Assembly (NCBI GenBank): GCA_027083485.1
Contig: JALWOO010000465.1
Span: 1-5,170, forward strand
Direction: 5' to 3'
Source of the DNA: Amylibacter sp.
Lineage (GTDB): Bacteria; Pseudomonadota; Alphaproteobacteria; Rhodobacterales; Rhodobacteraceae
DNA: 5,170 nucleotides
Shown: one piece after another, positions 1 through 5,170 of the stretch
Position numbering within the stretch: the first letter of the stretch is position 1
How the letters are laid out: each line of letters opens with the position of its first letter
Position numbers and translations under genes: made by a program
Notes under the pieces: model-generated
The model's input: the letters and a program-made list of their open reading frames with translations, nothing else
Told to the model about the DNA's origin: nothing
Database searches by the model: none

Positions 1-2462
1 CAAGCTTCCCGGCGGTGGCGGCCCTGGTGCAACTGGCGCAGGATGTGCGCAGTGTGCTTGGGGCCAGTGTGAAAATCGGCTATGCGGCGGATTGGTCGGA
101 GTATTTTGGCTATCATCCGGCGGACGGGTCGGGGGATGTGTTCTTTCATCTGGATCCGCTTTGGTCGCTGTCTGACATCGATTACATCGGCATAGATAAC
201 TATATGCCCCTGTCCGATTGGCGCGATGAATTGGGGCATCTGGATGAGGGTTTCGGCTCTGTCTATGCGCTTGAATACCTGCGCGCCAATGTGGCCGGCG
301 GGGAAGGTTATGACTGGTATTATCCTAGCGATCTGGATCGGGATGCGCAAAATCGTGTGCCGATTACCGACGGGGCTTATGGCGAAGACTGGGTGTTTCG
401 CTACAAGGATCTGGTGAATTGGTGGGGGCAACCGCACTATAACCGCATTGGCGGTGTGCGTGAAACCACCCCTACCGGCTGGGCACCACAGAGCAAGCCT
501 TTCCGGTTTACAGAGCTTGGCTGTCCGGCTGTGGACAAGGGGACAAATCAGCCGAATGTATTTTATGATCCCAAATCATCTGAATCGGGTTTGCCTTATT
601 ATTCAAATGGTTCCGAGGATACCTTCATGCAGGCGCAGTACCTGCGGGCCATTTATGGATATTGGCAGGACGGGGCGAATAATCCGGTTTCTTCGCTGTA
701 TTTTGCACCGATGCTGGATCTGGAAAACAGCCATGTCTGGGCGTGGGATGCACGACCCTGGCCGGAGTTTCCCAACCGGCTGGATGTGTGGAGTGACGGG
801 GAAAACCATGCGCGGGGGCATTGGCTCAGCGGGCGTTTTGGCGAGCAATCCCTTGCGGCGATCGTATCGGAGATTTGCGAAATTTCGGGCCTGGGCGATA
901 TTGATGTGAGCAAGCTTTACGGCAACACCACCGGTTTTGCCATGCGGGCTACGCAAACCGGTCGCCAGAGCCTGCAACCCTTGATGATGGCATTTGATTT
1001 CTCGGCTTACGAGGTCGATGGCGTGTTGCATTTCCATAACCGGCACGAGGAAATTGCCTTTACAGCCGTTGAAAACGATCTGGTGTTCAGCAATGCGGAC
1101 ACGCCTGTGGTTGCCAAAACCCGCCAGCCAGAGGCTGAAACCGCTGGTCGGGTGCGGGTGGGATTCTGGGATAAATCACGCGATTACCAGACCGGCACCG
1201 CACAGTATATCATGGCGGATGATCCGTCGGTTGCCACATCGAGCGTGGAATTGCCGGTGGTGATGACCGAAACCGCTGCATGCAATATCGCCAGCCGGTG
1301 GCTGGTGGATTCAGAGGTGGCGCGCGACGAAATCAAACTGGCATTGCCGCCGTCTGTACGCCATGTGACGGTTGGTGATGTAATCAGGCTTGCCGATGGC
1401 GGCACGGACGCCAGCTATCGGGTTGAACGGATCGAAGAGCAGGGCGCGCGGATGGTTGAAGCCATCCGGATGGAGCAAAAAACCTTTAAGCTTAAGGATA
1501 TAACGTCGATTGTTGCGGCGGCGGTGCCCTCCGTGGCCTTGCCTTTGCATTCGGTGTTTCTTGATCTGCCTTTGTTGCGGGAAAACCAGAACCCCGCTGC
1601 CCCTTATATTGCCGCAACGGGCAAACCCTGGCCCGGTGGCGCGGCGGTGTATTCTGCGCCAGGCGATGACGGCTATACGCTCAATAAGGTGGTGCAACAG
1701 CCAAGTATTCTGGGGGTGACGTTGACCGGTTTACAGGCAGGGCCGCTTGGGCTTTGGCAAGAGGGTGTGTCGCTTGGCGTGCGTATTTCGCAGGGAAGCC
1801 TGCAAAGCCGCAGTGCGCTTGAAGTTCTGAACGGGGCGAATGCGCTGGCGATTGGCGGGCAGGAGGGCTGGGAGATTATCCAGTTCCGCACCGCATCCTT
1901 GCAAGGGGATGGCAGTTATCTTTTGTCCGGTTTGCTGCGTGGCCAATTGGGCAGTGTTATGCCGGATAACTGGCCTGCGGGTACGCAAATTGTGGTTCTG
2001 GATGACAGGCTGACCCAATTGGATCTGGCAGATGGTGATCGCGGGCTGGAGCGCCATTACCGGATCGGGCCGGTGAATAAACCGGTCTCCGACAGCAGCT
2101 ATACGCATCAAATTGCGGCCTTTGACGGGGTGGCGTTGCGCCCCTATGCGCCGGTTCATTTGCGGGTAACCGATATGGCGGGCGGTGATAAATCCGTAAG
2201 CTGGGTGCGCCGGACGCGTATCGGGGGCGATAGCTGGCAAGGGATGAAGGTGCCGCTCGGGGAGGCGTCGGAACTCTATCGGGTGCGGGTGATCGAGGCC
2301 GAAACCGTGCTGCGCGAGGCCTTCACGCCGGTTCCGGAATGGACTTATCTTGCGGCGGATATGCTGGCGGATGCCGCCGGTGCTGGCGCGGTTGTCGAGG
2401 TGGCGCAAGTTTCCGAAAGCTTTGGTCCGGGGACGGCTGCTGTGGTTAGTCTCGATATCTGA
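1..2462 (+). CDS. GTA tail-tip/host-specificity protein (RcGTA g15 'megatron'-like), 5' partial
   Basis: The product is a large tail-tip protein of a gene transfer agent, the phage-like particle that packages and delivers host DNA. The frame is open to the left edge (codons from position 3). The GTG at 15 is an internal Val, so the true start lies upstream; RcGTA g15 is, from memory, about 1,300 residues. Counting from the codon at 15, residues 1-255 match the GTA TIM-barrel-like domain: YAADWSEYFGYHP (23-35), GIDNYMPLSDW (59-69), GGEGYDWYY (95-103), FTELGC (165-170) and DKGTNQPNVF (174-183). Residues ~355-490 look like the Phage-tail_3 segment. Residues ~510-660 include VLNGANALAIGG and LLSGLLRGQLG, typical of tail-tip proteins. 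Residues 710-815 form a beta-rich, possibly fibronectin-like C-terminus. E167 sits where clan-A glycosidases carry a catalytic Glu; activity is inference. The ORF is intact, and its stop overlaps the next start. A related prophage tail protein is the alternative. Confidence 0.9.
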   Translation, partial: SFPAVAALVQLAQDVRSVLGASVKIGYAADWSEYFGYHPADGSGDVFFHLDPLWSLSDIDYIGIDNYMPLSDWRDELGHLDEGFGSVYALEYLRANVAGGEGYDWYYPSDLDRDAQNRVPITDGAYGEDWVFRYKDLVNWWGQPHYNRIGGVRETTPTGWAPQSKPFRFTELGCPAVDKGTNQPNVFYDPKSSESGLPYYSNGSEDTFMQAQYLRAIYGYWQDGANNPVSSLYFAPMLDLENSHVWAWDARPWPEFPNRLDVWSDGENHARGHWLSGRFGEQSLAAIVSEICEISGLGDIDVSKLYGNTTGFAMRATQTGRQSLQPLMMAFDFSAYEVDGVLHFHNRHEEIAFTAVENDLVFSNADTPVVAKTRQPEAETAGRVRVGFWDKSRDYQTGTAQYIMADDPSVATSSVELPVVMTETAACNIASRWLVDSEVARDEIKLALPPSVRHVTVGDVIRLADGGTDASYRVERIEEQGARMVEAIRMEQKTFKLKDITSIVAAAVPSVALPLHSVFLDLPLLRENQNPAAPYIAATGKPWPGGAAVYSAPGDDGYTLNKVVQQPSILGVTLTGLQAGPLGLWQEGVSLGVRISQGSLQSRSALEVLNGANALAIGGQEGWEIIQFRTASLQGDGSYLLSGLLRGQLGSVMPDNWPAGTQIVVLDDRLTQLDLADGDRGLERHYRIGPVNKPVSDSSYTHQIAAFDGVALRPYAPVHLRVTDMAGGDKSVSWVRRTRIGGDSWQGMKVPLGEASELYRVRVIEAETVLREAFTPVPEWTYLAADMLADAAGAGAVVEVAQVSESFGPGTAAVVSLDI

Positions 2463-2770
2463 TGCGGCGGGTATTGCATCAGGATGTGGTGGCGCTGGCG
2501 CGATGCCTTTTGTGTGTGGGGAAAACGCGCCGCGCCGCCTATGCCCGCCGCTGCATTGAGGTGGCATTCGAGGCGGACCGCTGGCGTTTGTCCACCGGAC
2601 AGGCGCATCCAGTGCTGGGTGATGGCACCTTGCAATCGGCCTGTGCCGCCTTGCCCAAAGCCGCTGAAGGCTATCCGGATGACCCCGATTATGCGGCCTG
2701 TCTGGTCGCGGCATTGGAGGCGGTTATTGACGCAAGATCAGCCTCTTGCGCAGGTAATGCACAGGGCTAA
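2462..2770 (+). CDS. Small conserved protein at the 3' end of the GTA cluster (DUF7742-like), function unknown
   Basis: This 102-residue protein starts at the ATG that shares its A with the TGA of the tail gene (TGATG). There is no strong Shine-Dalgarno sequence upstream, so translational coupling to the tail gene is likely. From memory it resembles the small DUF7742-type protein that follows the GTA TIM-barrel gene in Rhodobacterales: an N-terminal MRRVLHQDVV start, an Arg-rich helix (23-40), a GQAHPVLGDGTL motif (46-57) and DDPDYAAC (73-80) before a last helix. It has no signal peptide or membrane segment. It has six cysteines (15, 18, 31, 61, 80, 96), high for a cytoplasmic protein, including one C-x2-C pair. 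Its last 11 codons overlap the 3' end of the opposing regulator gene. Its position suggests a GTA assembly, maturation or regulatory role, but nothing in the sequence shows a biochemical activity. Confidence 0.8.
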   Translation: MRRVLHQDVVALARCLLCVGKTRRAAYARRCIEVAFEADRWRLSTGQAHPVLGDGTLQSACAALPKAAEGYPDDPDYAACLVAALEAVIDARSASCAGNAQG

Positions 2771-3079
2771 ACTCGGGTCGTGGCCAAGCCGTTTGCGGGC
2801 GATTTCCTCCCCGCATTCAAGGCAATAGCCGAATTCACCGTCATCAATGCGTAACAAGGCGGCCCTGGCCCGCTGCACCTGTGCCTGCCTGCGCGCATGG
2901 GTAGCCTTGGCCATGGCTTGTTGTTGCAGGGCGTCCATACGCGACAGACGGCCCACGGATTGCTGATCAAGCGTGACAGTTCCCCGGCTGGCGCGTGTTG
3001 TGCGGTTTTCCGCCTCGCTTTCTGTAACGATCGCATACAATCGTTTCTGAAAGGTTAAGAGATCAGTTTTTGTGAACAT
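2738..3079 (-). CDS. DksA/TraR family C4-type zinc-finger protein
   Basis: This is a likely RNA polymerase secondary-channel binding regulator of the DksA/TraR family. The C-terminus holds a canonical C-x2-C-x17-C-x2-C zinc finger (Cys 86, 89, 107, 110 from the ATG at 3079), in the context GYCLECGEEI and LCITCARG. The N-terminal ~75 residues are charged and predicted helical, containing LDQQSVGRLSRMDALQQQAM. This marks a compact subfamily (~110 residues, against 151 for E. coli DksA) common in Proteobacteria. The frame extends up to a GTG at 3109 (123 residues). I chose the ATG at 3079 because family members begin about ten residues before the first helix; neither start has a clear Shine-Dalgarno site. 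The gene is convergent with, and overlaps by 33 bases, the small GTA-linked gene, and is divergent from cysE. A perfect TATAAT lies about 50 bases upstream of the chosen start. Which promoters it regulates is unknown. Confidence 0.88.
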   Translation of the reverse strand: MFTKTDLLTFQKRLYAIVTESEAENRTTRASRGTVTLDQQSVGRLSRMDALQQQAMAKATHARRQAQVQRARAALLRIDDGEFGYCLECGEEIARKRLGHDPSLALCITCARG

Positions 3080-3103
3080 CGGGGCCAATAACCAGAATTT
3101 GTC

Positions 3104-3134
3104 TTGCACATGTTCATTTTGTATTAACTATTAT
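3104..3134 (+). promoter_or_regulatory. Candidate cysE promoter (TTGCAC ... TATTAT)
   Basis: TTGCAC (3104-3109) could be a -35 and TATTAT (3129-3134, five of six consensus bases) a -10. The spacing is 19 bases, longer than the usual 17, and the -35 matches at only three positions. The predicted start near 3141 gives a leader of about 27 bases before the cysE ATG. TATACA at 3132-3137 is an alternative -10. The -10 overlaps the minus-strand TATAAT almost completely. Confidence 0.3.
3113..3128 (+). promoter_or_regulatory. CtrA-box-like sequence (TTCA-N7-TTAAC)
   Basis: The sequence matches the alphaproteobacterial CtrA consensus TTAA-N7-TTAAC at eight of nine defined positions (C instead of A at the third base). 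It lies just upstream of, and partly overlaps, the candidate -10 elements of both divergent genes, a position where a bound response regulator would affect transcription. The region is AT-rich, so a chance match is quite possible. Confidence 0.3.
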
Positions 3135-3135
3135 A
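3130..3135 (-). promoter_or_regulatory. Candidate -10 element (TATAAT) for the DksA-like gene
   Basis: On the minus strand this hexamer is a perfect match to the sigma-70 -10 consensus. It would start transcription around 3123-3124, giving a leader of roughly 44 bases to the ATG at 3079. No good -35 is visible at a 16-18 base spacing (CCCGCA at 17); TTCCCG at 19 is weak. Alphaproteobacterial promoters are often poorly matched, so this remains a prediction. Confidence 0.4.
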
Positions 3136-3167
3136 CACTAGGCTGAACGAGATGCGGGAATTTATTT

Positions 3168-3971
3168 ATGGGTAAAACAGAACAAAGACTGGCAGAACTT
3201 GATCCTGTATGGAGCCAAATTCGTACCGAAGCACATGCGATGGTCGAAGAAGAACCGGATATGGGCGGGATGATTCATCTGAGCGTCCTGCATCACCGGT
3301 CGCTGGAAAAAACGCTGAGTTATCGTTTGGCGCTGAAGTTGAAGTCGGAGGAAATGCCCTCGCAGATCATCCGCGAGCTTCTGGATCGCGCCTATGCGGA
3401 GGATTCCTCGCTGGGGGAGGCCGCGCGGGCAGATATTATGGCGGTATATGACCGCGATCCGGCGTGTCACCGGATGGTGCAGCCCCTGTTGTTTTTCAAG
3501 GGCTATCAGGCCGTGCAGGCCTATCGTGTGGCGAACTGGCTGTGGCGGCACGACCGTCCGGCGATGGCCTATTTTATGCAGATGCGCGCATCGGAAGTAT
3601 TTGGCGTGGATATTCACCCGGGCGCAACCATTGGCAAGGGCATCATGATTGACCACGCCCATTCAATTGTGATTGGCGAAACGGCTATTGTCGGGGATAA
3701 TGTGTCGATGCTGCATTCCGTAACCCTTGGCGGCACGGGAAAGGCCGATGGCGATCGTCACCCCAATATTGAAAACGGGGTTCTGATCGGGGCCGGTGCC
3801 AAGGTTCTGGGCAATATCACTGTCGGCTATTGCAGCCGGATTGCCGCCGGTTCGGTGGTGTTGCAGGATATTCCGTGCTGTAAAACCGTGGCCGGTGTGC
3901 CGGCCAAAGTGGTCGGGGAGGCCGGATGTTCCCAGCCTTCCAGTAGTATGGACCAGTTATTGGACGATTAG
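3168..3971 (+). CDS. cysE: Serine O-acetyltransferase
   Basis: The enzyme transfers acetyl from acetyl-CoA to L-serine, giving O-acetylserine, the first committed step of cysteine biosynthesis in the cytoplasm. It has 267 residues, against 273 in E. coli CysE. The N-terminal helical SAT domain (~1-140) includes YDRDPAC (94-100) and LLFFKGYQAVQAYR (107-120). The C-terminal left-handed beta-helix (~145-250) has hexapeptide repeats, VDIHPGATIGKGIMIDHAHS (147-166) and LGGTGKADGDRHP (187-199). Aligned with E. coli at a constant offset of five, catalytic His158 is His163, Asp92 is Asp97, Asp157 is Asp162 and His193 is His198, so all are present. The ATG at 3168 has a weak GGGAA site seven bases upstream. 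The C-terminus stops shortly after SMDQ and ends in Asp-Asp, so it lacks the terminal Ile that E. coli CysE inserts into cysteine synthase. The gene is divergent from the DksA-like regulator and convergent with the E2 gene. Confidence 0.96.
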   Translation: MGKTEQRLAELDPVWSQIRTEAHAMVEEEPDMGGMIHLSVLHHRSLEKTLSYRLALKLKSEEMPSQIIRELLDRAYAEDSSLGEAARADIMAVYDRDPACHRMVQPLLFFKGYQAVQAYRVANWLWRHDRPAMAYFMQMRASEVFGVDIHPGATIGKGIMIDHAHSIVIGETAIVGDNVSMLHSVTLGGTGKADGDRHPNIENGVLIGAGAKVLGNITVGYCSRIAAGSVVLQDIPCCKTVAGVPAKVVGEAGCSQPSSSMDQLLDD

Positions 3972-3984
3972 GGGGAGGACCTAA
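3968..3984. other. Convergent gene junction with a short inverted repeat
   Basis: Only nine bases (3972-3980) separate the cysE stop (TAG, 3969-3971) from the opposing E2 stop (3981-3983). TTAGG (3968-3972) and CCTAA (3980-3984) form a 5-base inverted repeat with a 7-base loop that takes in both stop codons. It is too weak, and has no T-tract on either strand, to be called an intrinsic terminator. Confidence 0.4.
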
Positions 3985-5170
3985 ACCAGCATTGTAAGCG
4001 GGTTTTCCATGTACCCGGCAAATGCGGCGAGGAATTGTGCCCCTAGCGCGCCATCGATGACCCGATGATCCACGGAAAGGGTCACGGACATGACGGTGGC
4101 AACGCTGATTTGGCCATCATCGCCGACGACCGGTTTCTTGATGCCGGCCCCCACGGCAAGGATGGACCCATGCGGTGGATTGATGACGGCGTCGAAATTC
4201 TCGATGCCGAACATGCCAAGATTGGAGATGGCAAAGCTGCCGCCCTGATATTCATGCGGTGCCAGTTTGCGATCGCGGGCACGGGTGGCGAGGTCTTTCA
4301 TTTTTTCGGAAATACTGGTGAGTGCCAGAGTTTCGGCATCCTGAATGACCGGCGTAAACAGCCCGCCCTCAATGGCGACAGCTACCGCCACATCGGAGGC
4401 TTTCATTTGTAAAATCCGGTCTCCGGCCCAAACCGCGTTGCAGGCGGGAACAGCCTGCAAAGCTTTGGCGCTGGCCTTGATGATGAAATCGTTAATGGAC
4501 AGTTTTTGCCCGCTCTCGGCCAGACCGGCATTGATTTCAGAGCGGAATTTCAACAGGTTATCCAGAACAATGCCGCGCCGCAGATAAAAATGCGGGATGG
4601 TTTGTTTGGCTTCTGTCAGGCGGGCAGCAATGATTTTGCGCATGCCATCAAGGGAAATTTCCTCGTACTCGCGGTTCTCATAAAGTGATTTCACACTTTC
4701 CGCATCGGGCGAGGCCGGCTGCGGTGGCGCTGTCGTGGCAACAGGGGCCGGAGCCGGTTTTGCGCTTTCAAGATCGGCCTTGATGATGCGCCCGTTCGGG
4801 CCGCTGCCGGTGATGCTGGCCAGATCAATGCCTTTTTGCGCGGCAATGCGGCGGGCCAGCGGGCTGGCGAAAAGGCGCGGGCCGGATTTTGCCGGTGCAA
4901 CAGGGGCAGGTGCGGCTACTGCCGCTTTTTCCGGTTCGGCCTTGGCGGTCGGGGCCGCCGTTGCCGGTTCCGGTGTGGCAGAGGCATCTTCGCCTTCTTC
5001 CAGAAGCACGGCGATAGGGGCGTTGACCTTGACGTTTTGCGCGCCTTCCTGCGCCGTTGGCCCGAGGTCGCCAAAGAGGGCGCGCACAAACATATTGGCG
5101 CGTTTCGGCACCCGGGCGACGTTTTTCGCGTCGATATAGGTGGTGGGTTCGCTGACGCGGCGCGCAACGC
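3981..5170 (-). CDS. pdhC: Pyruvate dehydrogenase E2 (dihydrolipoyllysine acetyltransferase), partial with aberrant N-terminal part
   Basis: E2 is the core of the pyruvate dehydrogenase complex; it moves the acetyl group from E1 via lipoyl-lysine to CoA. Numbering from the GTG at 5111, residues 28-41 (KVNAPIAVLLEEGE) are the end of a lipoyl domain, 42-78 an Ala/Pro linker, 79-115 the E3/E1-binding domain (FASPLARRIAAQKGIDL, GSGPNGRI), 116-140 a second linker, and ~149-376 the catalytic domain. SVDHRVIDG (346-354) supplies catalytic His349 and Asp353. NLGMFGIENFDAVINPP (297-313) favours pyruvate E2 over SucB. The frame is open to the right edge, but residues upstream of ~EG (22-23) do not resemble a lipoyl domain, and the ETDKA lipoylation motif is absent where expected. 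Neither the GTG at 5111 nor the ATG at 5093 is a convincing start. pdhA and pdhB would be expected further right. The catalytic part is certain; the N-terminus is not. Confidence 0.93.
   Translation of the reverse strand, partial: VARRVSEPTTYIDAKNVARVPKRANMFVRALFGDLGPTAQEGAQNVKVNAPIAVLLEEGEDASATPEPATAAPTAKAEPEKAAVAAPAPVAPAKSGPRLFASPLARRIAAQKGIDLASITGSGPNGRIIKADLESAKPAPAPVATTAPPQPASPDAESVKSLYENREYEEISLDGMRKIIAARLTEAKQTIPHFYLRRGIVLDNLLKFRSEINAGLAESGQKLSINDFIIKASAKALQAVPACNAVWAGDRILQMKASDVAVAVAIEGGLFTPVIQDAETLALTSISEKMKDLATRARDRKLAPHEYQGGSFAISNLGMFGIENFDAVINPPHGSILAVGAGIKKPVVGDDGQISVATVMSVTLSVDHRVIDGALGAQFLAAFAGYMENPLTMLV
5041..5170. other. Right-edge segment of uncertain origin
   Basis: This segment should encode the lipoyl-lysine half of the E2 N-terminal domain but does not in any of the six frames I read. 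By hand count it is about 66% GC, and third-position GC of the minus frame is about 78%, against about 57% in the next 49 codons of the E2 gene. The minus frame and one plus frame are both open across it, and I recognise neither translation. Confidence 0.45.

Larger units (their letters stand above)
3080..3167. promoter_or_regulatory. AT-rich divergent intergenic region between the DksA-like gene and cysE
   Basis: These 88 bases are the only sizeable noncoding stretch in the window and must carry the promoters of both flanking genes. The stretch is visibly richer in A+T than the genes around it, with its core at 3110-3140. An imperfect 16-base palindrome (3121-3136, GTAT...ATAC ends, five of eight arm positions matching) sits over the candidate -10 elements and could be an operator. 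A weak purine-rich ribosome site (GGGAA, 3156-3160) lies seven bases before the cysE ATG. Confidence 0.6.

Noticed and set aside
15..17. GTG at 15 as the start of the tail protein
   Set aside because: The frame is open to the left edge (Ser-Phe-Pro-Ala precede it) and the TIM-barrel domain is already under way, so this is an internal Val.
603..1046. 147-codon minus-strand open frame inside the TIM-barrel region
   Set aside because: It has no family resemblance and lies wholly inside a well-recognised coding frame.
1731..2714. 327-codon open frame on the minus strand antisense to the tail gene
   Set aside because: Its translation is rich in Pro, His and Arg with no recognisable domain, as expected of the shadow of a GC-rich gene. 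The plus-strand frame is clearly the conserved GTA protein.
2484..2828. 114-codon plus-strand frame overlapping the small GTA-linked gene
   Set aside because: It is a Trp/Pro/Arg-rich translation in a shifted frame. The 2462 frame has stop/start coupling and a family-like sequence.
3107..3109. GTG as the start of the DksA-like gene
   Set aside because: It adds ten residues (MQDKFWLLAP) not expected in the family and has no ribosome site. The ATG at 3077-3079 is preferred, though the GTG cannot be excluded.
4735..5139. 134-codon plus-strand open frame opposite the E2 N-terminal region
   Set aside because: It is Ala/Gly/Ser-rich low-complexity sequence mirroring the Ala/Pro linker of E2, so it is a shadow frame.
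5034..5170. Plus-strand frame open to the right edge that reads like protein (…HPGDVFRVDIGGGF…)
   Set aside because: It has no clear start or ribosome site, I do not recognise it, and its third-position GC (about 69% by hand) is lower than that of the minus frame (about 78%). I kept it only as an alternative reading of the anomalous edge.

Overview
The window looks like chromosomal DNA of an alphaproteobacterium, most likely of the order Rhodobacterales (Roseobacter/Rhodobacter type). This rests on three protein families recognised by eye: a gene transfer agent (GTA) tail protein with the GTA TIM-barrel-like domain, an alphaproteobacterial-style serine acetyltransferase, and the E2 subunit of pyruvate dehydrogenase. 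No database search was possible, so family names come from recognition of motifs.

Layout. Positions 1-2462 (+) hold the C-terminal ~820 codons of a large GTA/phage tail-tip ('megatron', RcGTA g15-like) gene whose start lies to the left. It is followed through a TGATG stop/start overlap by a 102-codon small gene (2462-2770, +), which looks like the last gene of the cluster. A DksA/TraR-type C4 zinc-finger regulator lies on the minus strand (2738-3079, start uncertain), and its 3' end overlaps the small gene by 33 bases. An 88-base AT-rich divergent intergenic region (3080-3167) then separates it from cysE (3168-3971, +). Only nine bases separate cysE from the convergent 3' end of a pyruvate dehydrogenase E2 gene (3981 to beyond the right edge, -).

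How the parts relate. The left half is the distal end of a GTA structural cluster. The right half is core metabolism: cysteine biosynthesis and pyruvate oxidation. The DksA-like regulator and cysE share a promoter region. It carries a perfect minus-strand TATAAT that overlaps a TATTAT on the plus strand, plus an 8-of-9 match to the CtrA box.

The clearest anomaly is at the right edge. The E2 frame stays open to the end of the window, but upstream of about position 5040 it no longer resembles a lipoyl domain. The lipoyl-lysine region is absent from where it should be, and third-position GC rises. This may be a chimeric junction, a recombination event or an unusual E2 N-terminus. I found no CRISPR array, RNA gene, insertion sequence or convincing intrinsic terminator. 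I also did not find a clearly new multi-gene system. The least characterised candidate is the cysteine-rich small protein at the end of the GTA cluster.
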